NCBI GenBank assembly: GCA_029936195.1
Contig: JAPYUH010000013.1
Location: forward strand, 1-42,811
Source: Alphaproteobacteria bacterium
Lineage (GTDB): Bacteria; Pseudomonadota; Alphaproteobacteria; GCA-2731375
Direction: 5' to 3'
DNA: 42,811 nucleotides
Both the position numbers and the translations under genes were made by a program. Numbering within the stretch: position 1 is the first letter of the stretch; each line of letters starts with the position of its first letter. Below, piece after piece: positions 16,848-28,579 of the stretch. Under the pieces are notes generated by a model. It was not told the DNA's origin. It saw only the letters and a list, made by a program, of their open reading frames with translations, and did not search any database.

Positions 16848-19568
16848 ATGAACAACCCAAAAGCGGCGGCGGCGATAGATAAACCGACGCCGATGATAGC
16901 GCAGTTCCTGGCCACCAAGGAACAACACCAGGACTGCCTGTTGTTCTACCGCATGGGCGATTTCTACGAACTATTTTTCGATGACGCCGTGCAGGCGTCC
17001 CAAGCCCTGGACATTACGCTGACCAAACGGGGCAAGCATCTGGGTGAGGATATACCCATGTGCGGGGTGCCGGTGCATGCCGCCGATACCTATCTATCCC
17101 GCCTGATCCGCAAGGGCTTTCGCGTTGCCGTGTGCGAGCAGACGGAAGACCCGGCCGAGGCCAAGAAACGCGGTCCGAAATCGGTCGTGCGGCGCGCCGT
17201 GGTGCGCCTGGTGACGCCGGGCACATTGACCGAGGAGGCGTTGCTGGATGCCCGCGCCAACAACTACCTCGCCGTCCTGGCAGAGGTGCGGGGGTCGGTC
17301 GCCCTGGCCTGGCTGGATCTGTCCACGGGAGAATTTCTAACTTCACCCATTGCGGCCGAAGCAATCGCGTCGGAGCTGGCCCGTTTGATGCCCGGTGAAA
17401 TCGTGCTGTCCGAATCCATGCTGGCGCAAGCGGGGGGCGAGGATTGGTATCAGGATTGGGCGGAGAGGATTACGCCCTATGCCGACCCGCGTTTTGATTC
17501 AGGCGCGGGGCAGCGCCGCCTGACCGCGCTGTACAAGGTTGCCGCCCTGGATGCCTTTGGTGATTTCAGCCGGGCCGAACTGGCGGCCTGCGGCGCCTTG
17601 GTGGAGTATCTGGAGATGACCCAGGTGGGCCGCCTGCCCCGCCTGACCCCGCCGCGCCAGGTCAGATCGCAAAACGCCATGGCCATCGACCCCGCCACCC
17701 GGCGCAATCTGGAACTGACCCGCACCCTCGGCGGCGAGGCCAAGGGCAGCCTGCTGGCCGCCGTCGACCGCACGGTGAGCGGTGCCGGTGCCAGGTTGTT
17801 GAGCCAGCATCTCTCGGCGCCACTGATTTCGCCCGCCGCCATAGATGAGCGGTTGGACATGGTGGCCTATTTCATTGCTGGCGAGCGCCTGCGCCAGAAC
17901 CTGCGCGCCACCTTGCGGCAAAGTCCCGACATGGCGCGCAGCCAGGCGCGCCTGAGCCTGGAGCGCGGCGGGCCCCGGGACCTGGCCGCCATTCGCGATG
18001 GTCTCGGCGCCGCGCATCTCCTGGGCGGGATGCTGGCGGCGGCCGAACTGCCCCTGCCGCCGCCCGGCATTCAAGGCACCGCACGCGGCCTGGGCCGCCA
18101 CGATATACTGGTGGACGAGTTGGCCCAGGCCCTGAACCCGGAGCCACCGATCTCCAACCGCGACGGCGGCTTCATCGCGCCCGGCTATCGCCCCGAACTG
18201 GACGAATTGCGGCAGTTGCGCGATGCCTCCCGAAAATTGATCGTCGGGCTGGAAGGCGGTTATCGCCAGCAGACGGGCATCGACAACCTGAAAATCAAGC
18301 ACAACCGCGTGCTGGGCTATTTCATCGAGGTCGCGGCACGCCGGGCGGAGGGATTGATGACCGCGCCCTTGAACGAAAGTTTTATCCATCGCCAGACCAT
18401 GGCCAACGTGGTGCGGTTTTCCACCATTGATCTGTCCGACCTGGAACGCCGCATCGCCGAGAGCGCGGACAAGGCCCTGGCCTTGGAGTTGCAGCTGTTC
18501 GACGACCTTGCCGGCAAAATCGCGGCCCAGGCGGAGGCCATTGACGGCGCCGGCGCCGCCATGGCCGCCCTGGACGTGGCCGCCGCGAACGCCGAGATGG
18601 CCGTCACGGGCCGCTACTGCCGGCCCGTGGTCGACGACGGCCAAGGTTTCGAGATCCAGGACGGACGCCATCCCGTGGTGGAAGCGGCCTTGGCGGAGCG
18701 TAACGAAGGCGCCTTTATCGCCAACGACTGCACGCTGGGCAGTTCTGGTTCCGGCGGCGGCGGCGAGGCGGCCCGAATTTGGCTGGTCACGGGGCCCAAC
18801 ATGGCGGGCAAGAGCACCTTTTTGCGCCAGAATGCCCTGATCGCCATTATGGCCCAGATGGGCGCCTACGTCCCCGCTGCTACCGCCCGGTTGGGCGCCG
18901 TGGACCGCCTGTTCAGCCGCGTGGGCGCGGCGGATGATCTGGCCCGGGGACGCTCCACGTTCATGGTCGAGATGGTGGAGGCCGCCGCCATTCTGAACCA
19001 GGCCACGGCGCAGTCCTTGGTCATCCTGGATGAAATCGGCAGGGGCACGGCCACCTATGACGGCCTGTCCATCGCCTGGGCGGCGGTGGAGCATCTGCAC
19101 GAGGTCAACCAATGCCGGGCGCTCTTTGCAACCCACTACCACGAACTCACGGCATTATCGGGCAAGCTGGACGGCCTGGCGAACGTCACCATGCGGGTCA
19201 AGGAATGGCAGGGCGACGTGGTCTTTTTGCACGAGGTCGGCCCAGGTGCGGCCGACCGCAGCTATGGCATCCAAGTCGCCAAGTTGGCGGGGCTGCCACC
19301 CTCCGTCATCGAGCGGGCCGAAGTGGTTCTCTCGAGCCTGGAGGACGGAGAGACACTAGGCAGAGACGCCGCCGCGCACAAACTCAAAACTTGGGCCGAT
19401 GACCTGCCCTTGTTCGCCGCCATCCGTCCGGCTTCCGGCCCCCGCCAGACCACCAACGAACCATCGGCGCTGGATAAAGCCCTGGCCGAGACCCTGCCCG
19501 ACAGCCTGACCCCGCGCGAGGCATTGGATCTGATCTATCGCTGGAAGGCGGAAGCAGACCTAGATTAA
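16848..19568 (+). CDS. mutS: DNA mismatch repair protein MutS
   Basis: [34 protein letters not shown]; Walker [64 protein letters not shown]. Confidence 0.98.
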   Translation: MNNPKAAAAIDKPTPMIAQFLATKEQHQDCLLFYRMGDFYELFFDDAVQASQALDITLTKRGKHLGEDIPMCGVPVHAADTYLSRLIRKGFRVAVCEQTEDPAEAKKRGPKSVVRRAVVRLVTPGTLTEEALLDARANNYLAVLAEVRGSVALAWLDLSTGEFLTSPIAAEAIASELARLMPGEIVLSESMLAQAGGEDWYQDWAERITPYADPRFDSGAGQRRLTALYKVAALDAFGDFSRAELAACGALVEYLEMTQVGRLPRLTPPRQVRSQNAMAIDPATRRNLELTRTLGGEAKGSLLAAVDRTVSGAGARLLSQHLSAPLISPAAIDERLDMVAYFIAGERLRQNLRATLRQSPDMARSQARLSLERGGPRDLAAIRDGLGAAHLLGGMLAAAELPLPPPGIQGTARGLGRHDILVDELAQALNPEPPISNRDGGFIAPGYRPELDELRQLRDASRKLIVGLEGGYRQQTGIDNLKIKHNRVLGYFIEVAARRAEGLMTAPLNESFIHRQTMANVVRFSTIDLSDLERRIAESADKALALELQLFDDLAGKIAAQAEAIDGAGAAMAALDVAAANAEMAVTGRYCRPVVDDGQGFEIQDGRHPVVEAALAERNEGAFIANDCTLGSSGSGGGGEAARIWLVTGPNMAGKSTFLRQNALIAIMAQMGAYVPAATARLGAVDRLFSRVGAADDLARGRSTFMVEMVEAAAILNQATAQSLVILDEIGRGTATYDGLSIAWAAVEHLHEVNQCRALFATHYHELTALSGKLDGLANVTMRVKEWQGDVVFLHEVGPGAADRSYGIQVAKLAGLPPSVIERAEVVLSSLEDGETLGRDAAAHKLKTWADDLPLFAAIRPASGPRQTTNEPSALDKALAETLPDSLTPREALDLIYRWKAEADLD

Positions 19569-19574
19569 AGGGGG

Positions 19575-19592
19575 CGGCCCTGGGCCGTTTTT
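19575..19592 (+). terminator. Rho-independent terminator after mutS
   Basis: Hairpin CGGCC-CTG-GGCCG immediately followed by TTTTT, 7 nt after the mutS stop. Confidence 0.7.
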
Positions 19593-19787
19593 ATCCGTCC
19601 GCACAATGCCCGTCCCTGGGCTGCGTTTTCTTTACATAACGCGAAAGCGTGTCGTATCATAATCTGTACAAAATCGCACTTTGGGGCGGACCAAAAGGGT
19701 GCTTGCAATCACCCGCGCGGGGCAAACCAAATCCCCCGGCATGACACTCCCATGAAAAACCGGCAGACCATTGCGAGGTGGTGAATT

Positions 19788-20495
19788 ATGGCAAAAGGAA
19801 TTGATCTGATAATTGGCGCGGCTGCCGGACTGGCGTTGATAGGCATGGCGGGAATGGCGGCGGGGGAGCAAAAGGATGCGAAAATTCCGGCGCCCCTGGC
19901 CGGCGGGCAGCAGATCGAAATTGACGCAGCGGAACTAAGTGGCGGCCAGGCGGGACGATCAATCAATCTGCCCGAAGGCAAGGCCCGCTTGATCAACATT
20001 CCCGTGGAAGTCGGCAAAGTCCTGGTGGCCGATCCGGCGGTGGCCGACGTGGTAGTCATGTCGTCGCGGCAGATCTACCTGATCGGCTTGTCGGCGGGCG
20101 CCACGAACGCCTTTTTCCTGGATGACGAGGAGGTTGAGCTGCTGCGCTCGGAAATCCAGGTGCAACTGGATGTGGCCGCGGCCAACAAATCTCTGAAAAC
20201 CTTGCTGCCCCGCGCCGACATCAAGATCACGGCGATTAAATCCCATCTGTTTCTGACCGGTAGTGTCCGCTCCGTAAGTGTTTCCAGGATTGCCCAGGTC
20301 ATCGCCTCCCGCTTCGTCGCCAAGGATGCCAACGTCATCAACATGCTGATGGTGCTGGATGACCAGTCGGGAAAGCCGAAATTACCGCCAGTGCCGACGA
20401 TCGCGCCCGTGACCTTCGAAAAGGCCGATAACAAGCCCTACAAGGTAAAAATCTATCGTGCCGCCGCGCCCTCTACCGCGCTCATCGGGAAATAG
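19788..20495 (+). CDS. pilus assembly protein N-terminal (CpaC/RcpA-like N-domain) protein lacking a secretin core
   Basis: EGKARLINIPVEVGKVLVADPAVADVVVMSSRQIYLIGLSAGATNAFFLDDE resembles the CpaC N-terminal domain, followed by a BON-like stretch; ends at 235 aa. Confidence 0.75.
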   Translation: MAKGIDLIIGAAAGLALIGMAGMAAGEQKDAKIPAPLAGGQQIEIDAAELSGGQAGRSINLPEGKARLINIPVEVGKVLVADPAVADVVVMSSRQIYLIGLSAGATNAFFLDDEEVELLRSEIQVQLDVAAANKSLKTLLPRADIKITAIKSHLFLTGSVRSVSVSRIAQVIASRFVAKDANVINMLMVLDDQSGKPKLPPVPTIAPVTFEKADNKPYKVKIYRAAAPSTALIGK

Positions 20496-20592
20496 GCGCA
20501 TTTAATGGCGGGAGATCTCGCCCCGCTTTACATCGCCGCCGTTTCGGTCGAGATTGCAGCCGTTGCGCGCACCGCCTTCGCGCGCGCGGCAA

Positions 20593-20741
<149 letters not shown>

Positions 20742-20841
20742 GGTTATTGCGGCCCGCACCCGTGGCATCGCCGTGGGTGCGCGCGCAAATGCCTGTACGC
20801 CCCGGGTCTGTTTTTGACCAACGTGAACAACGTACCTAGGG

Positions 20842-21350
<509 letters not shown>

Positions 21351-21362
21351 GACATGGCGGCT

Positions 21363-21800
21363 TCAATCTTCCGACCAGCCGAATTCCGAATAGGGGCGCC
21401 CGTCAAGAACGAGGTCGATCGCCGTCTCGATATAGGCAATCGTATTGGCGGGACGCTGGTGAATGGGGAACCAAGACAAATCATCGCATAAGTGCGGTTC
21501 CCTGTTGACCGGCTCGCCTCGCCATTCTTGCGGTTCCAGGAATAGAGAGAGGCGTTCCTCGTCGGAATTGCGATGCATGCAGTGAACAAGGTTCAGCCGC
21601 TCCGCCTCCAGGCGTAGACCGGCCTCCTCATAAGCTTCCCGCGCCATGGCTTCGCGAAATGTCTCGCCACCGTCCACATGGCCGGCGACGAGGCTATAGT
21701 TACCGTCCTCATAGCCGGTATTGAAACGACGCAGCATGAGTATCCGGTCATCCCGCCGGAGGATCAAATGCACTTCCGGTATGAGTTTGAATTTGACCAC
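21363..21800 (-). CDS. NUDIX hydrolase
   Basis: Nudix box GHVDGGETFREAMAREAYEEAGL (Gx5Ex7REUxEExGU). Confidence 0.92.
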   Translation of the reverse strand: MVKFKLIPEVHLILRRDDRILMLRRFNTGYEDGNYSLVAGHVDGGETFREAMAREAYEEAGLRLEAERLNLVHCMHRNSDEERLSLFLEPQEWRGEPVNREPHLCDDLSWFPIHQRPANTIAYIETAIDLVLDGRPYSEFGWSED

Positions 21801-21808
21801 CTCGCCGG

Positions 21809-22618
21809 CTAAATCGCCGTAATCCCCCCATCAACCACCAGTTCCGCGCCGGTCACGTGCCGGGCCTCGTCAGAGGCCAGGAACAGCACGCAATTGGCGA
21901 TGTCTTCCGGGCGGCCCGGCTCGTCCATGGGGACGGATTTGATGAAGGCTTTCCAGGCCCGTTCCGGGTCGCCGCCGCCCAGGTGCATGACCTCTTCGCC
22001 CATGTTGGTCTGGATGATGCCGGGGTGGATGGAGTTGCAGCGGATGCCCAGGCCCTTTTTGGCACAGTCGATGGCCACGGACTTGGTCAACTGGCGCACC
22101 GCGCCTTTCGAGGCGCCGTAGGCGATGGCGCCGGGGGTGCCGATCAGACCGGCGACCGAGGACATGTTGACGATGGCACCGCCGCCCGCTCCGCCCCTCT
22201 CCCGGCCACCGACGGACATAGCGGCAACGCCGTATTTGCAGCCCAGGAATACGCCTTCCACGTTGACCGCCTGAATGGCGCGCCATTGTTCCACGTCCGT
22301 GTCGGCCAGGAATTGCATCTGCTGGGTGGCCAGAATGCCGGCGTTGTTGTGCAGGATGTCCAGGCGCCCCTGTTTGTCGGCCACCTGGTCCATCAGGCGT
22401 TGCCAGTCCGCCTCCTGGCGCACGTCCTGTTGGATGAACATGGCCTTGCCGCCCAATTCGTCGGCGACCGCCTGTCCCGCCTCCACATTGACATCCGTGA
22501 TGGTGACGATGGCGCCTTCCTCGGCCAGGCGGCGGGCGGTGGCGCGGCCGATGCCGGTGCCGCCGCCCGTGACAATGGCGACCTTGCCTTCAACTCTGCC
22601 CATTCTGTCCCGGGCCAT
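21809..22618 (-). CDS. SDR family oxidoreductase, tandem copy 3 in transcription order
   Basis: [67 protein letters not shown]. Confidence 0.92.
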   Translation of the reverse strand: MARDRMGRVEGKVAIVTGGGTGIGRATARRLAEEGAIVTITDVNVEAGQAVADELGGKAMFIQQDVRQEADWQRLMDQVADKQGRLDILHNNAGILATQQMQFLADTDVEQWRAIQAVNVEGVFLGCKYGVAAMSVGGRERGGAGGGAIVNMSSVAGLIGTPGAIAYGASKGAVRQLTKSVAIDCAKKGLGIRCNSIHPGIIQTNMGEEVMHLGGGDPERAWKAFIKSVPMDEPGRPEDIANCVLFLASDEARHVTGAELVVDGGITAI

Positions 22619-23415
22619 CAGATGGCCGTCATGCCGCCGTCCACCACCAGTTCGGCGCCGGTGATGTGGCGGGCTTCGTCCGAGGCCAGGAACAGGATGC
22701 AGTTGGCCACGTCCACGGCCTGGCCCGGCTCTCCCATGGGCACCAGACTAAGGCGCGCCTCCCAGTTGGCATCCACGTTACCGTTGCCCATGCCCATGAC
22801 CTGGTCGCCCATGTTGGTGACAATGACGCCGGGATGGACCGAGTTGCAGCGGATGCCCAGGCCTTTTTTGGCGCAATCGATGGCCACGGACTTGGTCATC
22901 TGCCGCACCGCGCCTTTCGAGGCGCCATAGGCCACCAGATGAGCGGTCGCGATCAGGCCGGCGATGGAGGACATGTTGACGATGGCGCCGCCGCCATCCC
23001 CCCCCTTGGCCCGGCCGCCGTCGGCGCACATGGCCGCGACACCGTATTTGCAGCCCAGGAACACCCCCTCGACGTTGACCTGTTGCACGGCGCGCCATTG
23101 CGCCAGATCGGTCAGGGCCAGCTCCTGATCGTTTTCGGTCGCCAGGATGCCGGCGTTGTTGACCAGAATATCCGGGCGGCCATGGTTGGACGCCACGGCG
23201 GCAAACAGGCTTTGCCAGCTCGCCTCCTCGCGGACATCGTGCTGGATGAATTTGGCATCGCCGCCCAGTTCGGCGGCGGCTTCGCGGCCCGTCTCCGCAT
23301 CGAACTCGGCGACGGTCACAAGGGCGCCTTCCTCCGCCAGGCGTTTGGCGGCGGCCCGCCCAATGCCCGTGCCCGCACCCGATACGACGGCGACTTTTCC
23401 TTCCACGCGACCCAT
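22618..23415 (-). CDS. SDR family oxidoreductase, tandem copy 2
   Basis: [68 protein letters not shown]; stop overlaps the next gene start (TGATG). Confidence 0.92.
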   Translation of the reverse strand: MGRVEGKVAVVSGAGTGIGRAAAKRLAEEGALVTVAEFDAETGREAAAELGGDAKFIQHDVREEASWQSLFAAVASNHGRPDILVNNAGILATENDQELALTDLAQWRAVQQVNVEGVFLGCKYGVAAMCADGGRAKGGDGGGAIVNMSSIAGLIATAHLVAYGASKGAVRQMTKSVAIDCAKKGLGIRCNSVHPGVIVTNMGDQVMGMGNGNVDANWEARLSLVPMGEPGQAVDVANCILFLASDEARHITGAELVVDGGMTAI

Positions 23416-23457
23416 GATGTCTTCTCCCTGTTTTGAATTATTTGGCTCTAAATTACC

Positions 23458-24255
23458 CTAAATTGAATTGATGCCGCCATCGACGACAAGTTCGGCACCC
23501 GTGATATGGCGCGCTTCATCGGATGCCAGGAACAAGATGCAGTTTGCCACATCCACCGCCTGGCCCGGCTCTCCCATGGGGATCAGGCGCATGCGGGAGG
23601 CAAACCGTTTTTCCCGGTCACCGCCCCCCAAGCCAAGGACCTGGTCCCCCATATCCGTTTGAATCATCCCCGGATGCACCGAATTGCACCGGATGCCCAG
23701 GCCTTTGCGGGCGCAGTCGATGGCCACGGATTTGGTCATCTGCCGCACCGCGCCCTTGGACGCGCCATAGGCGATGGTGTAGGGCGTGCCCAACATGGCG
23801 GCGAGGGACGATAGATTGACGATGGCCCCGCCGCCGTCGCCACCTTTCGCCCTTCCGCCGCCGGCGCACATGGCCGCGACGCCGTATTTACAGCCCAGAA
23901 ACACGCCTTCCACATTGACGGCCTGGATGGCGCGCCATTGCGCCATTTCGGTCAGGGCCAGGGATTGGTTGTCTTTCGTGGCCAGAATGCCGGCGTTGTT
24001 GACCAGAATATCCGGGCGGCCATGACTATCCGCGACGGTGGCGAACAGGTTCTGCCAGCTGGCCTCTTCGCGAACGTCGTGTTGAATGAATTGCGCCTGC
24101 CCGCCCAAGGCCGCGGCGGCGGCCTGGCCGCTGTCGCTGTTAAATTCGGCGATGGTGACGATGGCGCCTTCCTCGGCAAGCCGCGTGGCCGTGGCCCGGC
24201 CAATACCGGTGCCGCCGCCCGTGACAATGGCCACCTTTCCCACAACTCTGCTCAT
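23458..24255 (-). CDS. SDR family oxidoreductase, tandem copy 1
   Basis: [39 protein letters not shown]...[34 protein letters not shown]; start at 24255, with the ORF open further upstream. Confidence 0.92.
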   Translation of the reverse strand: MSRVVGKVAIVTGGGTGIGRATATRLAEEGAIVTIAEFNSDSGQAAAAALGGQAQFIQHDVREEASWQNLFATVADSHGRPDILVNNAGILATKDNQSLALTEMAQWRAIQAVNVEGVFLGCKYGVAAMCAGGGRAKGGDGGGAIVNLSSLAAMLGTPYTIAYGASKGAVRQMTKSVAIDCARKGLGIRCNSVHPGMIQTDMGDQVLGLGGGDREKRFASRMRLIPMGEPGQAVDVANCILFLASDEARHITGAELVVDGGINSI

Positions 24256-24278
24256 GTAGTTTCCTTCCGTTTCTTGTT

Positions 24279-24740
24279 TTAGTACGGCCAAAAACGCCCC
24301 GTGGCGCCGAGCAATATGGTGACGATCCCCAGCATCAAGTTGATCCCAACAAATTTGCGGATCTTGGCCTGTTGCGCCCCGGCGGCGGGAAAGTCTTCCG
24401 CGTTCAGGGCGGTTTTCAACCGGGCATAGGGGCCAAAGTAGATGTGCAAGTACAAGGCAATCATGACCCAACCGGCGCCATGCATCAAATGCACATGCAG
24501 GCCAACTCCGGAAAACCCGCCAAAATAGACGAAAATCATCACATAGCCGCTGACCAGCAGCGCGGCGATGGCCAGCCAGACCCGGGAGAAAAACCGCCGC
24601 AGCACACCGCGCCACAGCACCAGGCGAAAGGGCGGCGGCAGATGCATCTCGGCCGCCGGGCGCAGGCATTGATGGGCGAAATACATCCCCCCAACCCAAA
24701 ATGCCGCGGCCAAAATATGAATGGCGATCCACAATCCCAT
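24279..24740 (-). CDS. CopD-like / DUF-type four-TM membrane protein
   Basis: MGLWIAIHILAAAFWVGGMYFAHQCLRPAAEM... with conserved His in a hydrophobic setting (HVHLMHGAGWVMIALYLHIYFGPY). Confidence 0.7.
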   Translation of the reverse strand: MGLWIAIHILAAAFWVGGMYFAHQCLRPAAEMHLPPPFRLVLWRGVLRRFFSRVWLAIAALLVSGYVMIFVYFGGFSGVGLHVHLMHGAGWVMIALYLHIYFGPYARLKTALNAEDFPAAGAQQAKIRKFVGINLMLGIVTILLGATGRFWPY

Positions 24741-24870
24741 GTATGTCCCTCCCTCTGCAGGCATAATCCTAACGCAACGGAAGACGTTTTGCCCGCGCCA
24801 AAATTGAAGCGATCCGCTATGGTGCGGCGCAAATAATATTGTGCAAGTGAAAGGAAGCGAAATCGTGGCC

Positions 24871-25638
24871 ATGAACCTGTTTGATTTAAGCGGCAAGGTC
24901 GCCGTCATTACCGGCTCCACAAAAGGCATCGGCCGGGCCATGGCCGAGGCCTTGGCGGAACATGGCGCCAGGGTGGTAATTACCTCCCGCAAGGCGGACC
25001 TGTGCGATGAAGTGGCGGCCGGCATCAACAAGGCGGGCGGCGAAGCCATTGCCGTGCCGTGCAATATTTCCCGCCGGGAAGAAATGCACAATCTGCTGGC
25101 CACGACCCGGCAGACCTGGGGCCAGATCGATATTCTGATCCTGAATGCCGCCGTGAACCCCTTTTATGGCTCCGCCCTGGATATTCCCGATGATGCCTTC
25201 GACAAAACCATGGACGTCAATATCAAGTGCAATCTGGCATTTTGCCGCGAGGTGATCCCGGAGATGCAGGCGCGCAAGGACGGCGCGGTCATGATCGTCT
25301 CTTCCGTCGGCGGGTTGCGGGGCAGCACGGTTTTGGGCGCCTATTGCATTTCCAAGGCGGCGGACATGCAGATCGTGCGCAACCTTGCGGCCGAATTCGG
25401 CAAGGACAACATCCGCGTCAACTGCATCGCGCCGGGCCTGGTCAAGACCAATTTTGCCCGCGCCCTGTATGAAGATCCGAAAGTGGCGGCGGAAAAATCC
25501 GCCGGTACGCCCATGCGCCGCCTGGGCGAGCCGGAGGATCTGGCCGGCATCGCCGTCTATCTGGCATCCAAGGCGGGGGCCTGGACCACGGGTCAAACAT
25601 TTTGCATCGACGGCGGCGTGACCACGGTCGGCGGATAG
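24871..25638 (+). CDS. SDR family oxidoreductase
   Basis: MNLFDLSGKVAVITGSTKGIGRAMAEALAEHGARVVITSRK; VSSVGGLRGSTVLGAYCISKAADMQ; CIDGGVTTVGG. An alternative upstream start exists at 24841. Confidence 0.92.
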   Translation: MNLFDLSGKVAVITGSTKGIGRAMAEALAEHGARVVITSRKADLCDEVAAGINKAGGEAIAVPCNISRREEMHNLLATTRQTWGQIDILILNAAVNPFYGSALDIPDDAFDKTMDVNIKCNLAFCREVIPEMQARKDGAVMIVSSVGGLRGSTVLGAYCISKAADMQIVRNLAAEFGKDNIRVNCIAPGLVKTNFARALYEDPKVAAEKSAGTPMRRLGEPEDLAGIAVYLASKAGAWTTGQTFCIDGGVTTVGG

Positions 25639-25648
25639 GGCTGCAAGC

Positions 25649-28441
25649 ATGGCCCGGGACGATGCATTCACGGACCGGCGCAAGGTCATTGACCGCGCCG
25701 CCCTCGGCCATGCGTTGTCCGAACTGGCGGAGGATTATCCACCCGATTCCCAGGATCTGCGCCGTGCCGTCCTGGCCATACTGAAGGACACGCTCAGCGC
25801 CGGGCATGGGGAGGTCCACCGCCGTTTCGAGGACGGGGCGGGGGGCAATCTGGTCTTGACCGCCAATTGCTATCTGCTGGATCAGCTGATCCGGGCGCTG
25901 TACGACTTTACCACCGAGGTGGTCTACAGCGCCGCCAATCCCACCGCCTCGGAACGCATCGGGCTGGTCGCCATCGGCGGTTACGGCCGGGGCGAGCTGG
26001 CCCCGCAGTCCGATATCGATCTGCTGTTCCTGCTGCCCTACAAGCAAACCCCCTGGGGCGAACAGGTGGTGGAATATATGCTCTACATGCTGTGGGACCT
26101 GCGCCTGAAAGTTGGACATGCCACCCGCACAATCAATGAATGCATCCGCCTCTCCATCTCTGACCTGACCATCCGCACCACTTTATTGGAGGCGCGCTAT
26201 CTGTGGGGCGACGAGGCGCTGTTCAAGGAAATGAAGGAGCGCTTCGACAGGGAGGTCGTCGCCGACACGGGCCCGGACTTTATCGAGGCCAAATTGTCGG
26301 AGCGCAACGAACGCCATCAACGCATGGGCGACAGCCGCTATTTGCTGGAGCCCAACGTCAAGGACGGCAAGGGCGGCTTGCGGGATCTGCATACCTTGTT
26401 CTGGATCGCCAAATATCTCTATCGGGTCGGCGACGTTGCGGAACTGGTTGGCCAGGGTGTTTTCACCGAAGAGGAATACCGCAGTTTCGAAAAGGCCGAG
26501 ACCTTCCTGCGCACGGTACGCTGCCAATTGCACTATCTGGCCAACCGGCCGGAAGAACGCATGACCTTCGATGTGCAGCCCGAACTTGCCCGGCGCCTGG
26601 GCTACACCGACCATGCGGGCACATCCGGCGTCGAGCGCTTCATGAAGCATTATTTTCTGGTGGCCAAGGACGTGGGCGATCTGACCCGTATTTTCTGTGC
26701 CGCCTTGGAAGAACAGCACAAGCGCAAACCCCGTTTCCGCCTGCCCCGCTTTGGCCTGCGCAAGCGTGAGGTGGATGGCTTTTTGGTCGAGGGGGACAGG
26801 ATCAATCTGCTGGACCCGGACGATTTTCGCCGCGACCCGGTCAAACTGATCGGATTGTTCCATGTGGCCCAGGAAAAAGAACTGGATATCCACCCCAACG
26901 CCCTGCGCCTGATCACCCGCAATCTGCGCCTGATCGATGGCGCGTTGCGGGAAAACCAAGAAACCAACCGCCTGTTTCTGGAAATCCTGACCTCCCGCCG
27001 CAATCCGGAGACCACCCTGCGGCGGATGAACGAGTCCGGCGTATTCGGTCGTTTCGTGCCTGATTTCGGCCGCGTGGTGGCGCAGATGCAGCATGATATG
27101 TATCACGTCTATACCGTTGACGAGCATACCATCCGGGCCATGGGCATCCTGGCCCGTATCGAGGAGGGCAGCCTGGCGGAAGACCATCCGCTATCGACCG
27201 AGGTTATTAGCAAGGTCAAGCTGCGGCGGGTCTTGTACGTGGCGCTTTTCTTGCATGACATCGCCAAGGGCCGGGGCGGCGATCATTCGGTTCTGGGCGC
27301 GGAGGTCGCCGAACATTTGTGCCCGCGCCTGGGCATGGACCCGGCCGAGACCGAAACTGTTGCCTGGCTGGTACGCTGGCACCTGGCCATGTCCAATACC
27401 GCCTTTAAACGAGACCTGGACGACCCCAAGAGCATCAGCGATTTCGTCGAACATGTGCAAAGCCCGGAGCGGCTGAAGCTGTTGGTGGTGCTGACCGTCT
27501 GCGATATCCGGGCCGTGGGTCCGGGTATCTGGAACGGTTGGAAGGGTCAGTTGCTGCGCACTTTGTACAGCCGGGCCGAGGAATACATGCTGGGCGGCCA
27601 ACCCCTTGCCAACCGGGAAGAGCGTGCGGACCTGATCAAGGCGCAATTGCGCGAGTTGCTGGCCGATTGGCCTGGGGAAGCCGTGGACCGTCATCTTGGC
27701 CGCGGGGTCGCCGCATTCTGGCTGTCGGCGGAATTGTCGGACCATGAACATTGGGCCCGTCTGATGCGGTCGGCGGACGAGGCCGGGCAGGCCATTGCCA
27801 TCGACACCCAGGTACATCCCTTTGAAGCGGTCACCGTGGTGACAGTGTATACCGCCGATCATCCCGGCCTGTTCAGCCGGCTCGCGGGCGCGATCAGCCT
27901 AAGCGGCGCCACCATCGCCGGGGCCAGGATTTTCACCACCACGGACGGCAAGGCGCTTGATATATTTTCCATTCAGGACATGGACGGCAATCCGATCGAG
28001 CGCCCCGAGACCATCGGCCGGCTGCGTCTGACCATCGACAAAATCTTAAGCGGCGAGACGCTGTTGTCGGTTGCCTTGAGCGAGAAACGCAGTCATCTGC
28101 CGGGCCGCACCAGTGTCTTTACGGTACAGCCGGCGGTGATTATCGACAACGATGCTTCCCGCACCCATACGGTCATCGAAGTCAACGGCCGCGACCGCCC
28201 CGCCCTGCTGCATGATCTGACCAAGGCGTTTTACAGCTTGTCCCTGACTATCGCCAACGCCCGCATCGCGACCTATGGCGAGCGGGCTGTGGATGTATTT
28301 TACGTCAAGGATCTTTTTGGATTGAAAATCACCTCCCCGACGCGGCTGAAGACGATCCGGCAACGACTGCTGGACGCCCTGGCGGAAGAAGATCAGGGCA
28401 TGGACGAGGCGGCCAGTGAAGACGGCCGCGTCAGTGCCTGA
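25649..28441 (+). CDS. glnD: [protein-PII] uridylyltransferase / uridylyl-removing enzyme
   Basis: NTase motif GGYGRGELAPQSDIDLLFL; HD motif LFLHDIAKGRGGDHS; two C-terminal ACT domains (VVTVYTADHPGLFSRLAGAISL; VIEVNGRDRPALLHDLTKAFY). Confidence 0.97.
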   Translation: MARDDAFTDRRKVIDRAALGHALSELAEDYPPDSQDLRRAVLAILKDTLSAGHGEVHRRFEDGAGGNLVLTANCYLLDQLIRALYDFTTEVVYSAANPTASERIGLVAIGGYGRGELAPQSDIDLLFLLPYKQTPWGEQVVEYMLYMLWDLRLKVGHATRTINECIRLSISDLTIRTTLLEARYLWGDEALFKEMKERFDREVVADTGPDFIEAKLSERNERHQRMGDSRYLLEPNVKDGKGGLRDLHTLFWIAKYLYRVGDVAELVGQGVFTEEEYRSFEKAETFLRTVRCQLHYLANRPEERMTFDVQPELARRLGYTDHAGTSGVERFMKHYFLVAKDVGDLTRIFCAALEEQHKRKPRFRLPRFGLRKREVDGFLVEGDRINLLDPDDFRRDPVKLIGLFHVAQEKELDIHPNALRLITRNLRLIDGALRENQETNRLFLEILTSRRNPETTLRRMNESGVFGRFVPDFGRVVAQMQHDMYHVYTVDEHTIRAMGILARIEEGSLAEDHPLSTEVISKVKLRRVLYVALFLHDIAKGRGGDHSVLGAEVAEHLCPRLGMDPAETETVAWLVRWHLAMSNTAFKRDLDDPKSISDFVEHVQSPERLKLLVVLTVCDIRAVGPGIWNGWKGQLLRTLYSRAEEYMLGGQPLANREERADLIKAQLRELLADWPGEAVDRHLGRGVAAFWLSAELSDHEHWARLMRSADEAGQAIAIDTQVHPFEAVTVVTVYTADHPGLFSRLAGAISLSGATIAGARIFTTTDGKALDIFSIQDMDGNPIERPETIGRLRLTIDKILSGETLLSVALSEKRSHLPGRTSVFTVQPAVIIDNDASRTHTVIEVNGRDRPALLHDLTKAFYSLSLTIANARIATYGERAVDVFYVKDLFGLKITSPTRLKTIRQRLLDALAEEDQGMDEAASEDGRVSA

Positions 28442-28489
28442 TCAGCTCGTATAGTCTATTTAATTCCGCCTGGAACATTCACGCCCCCC

Positions 28490-28507
28490 GCCGGCAAATT
28501 TGCCGGC
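28490..28507. repeat. perfect 18-bp palindrome GCCGGCAAATTTGCCGGC in the glnD-murJ intergenic region
   Basis: Read directly; the sequence equals its own reverse complement. Confidence 0.9.
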
Positions 28508-28579
28508 AAAGATAAGATCAATCCCCGGGAGCGAACGAAGCGCCTTTTTCCGGCCCCATAATTCCGCTATGCAATCGCC

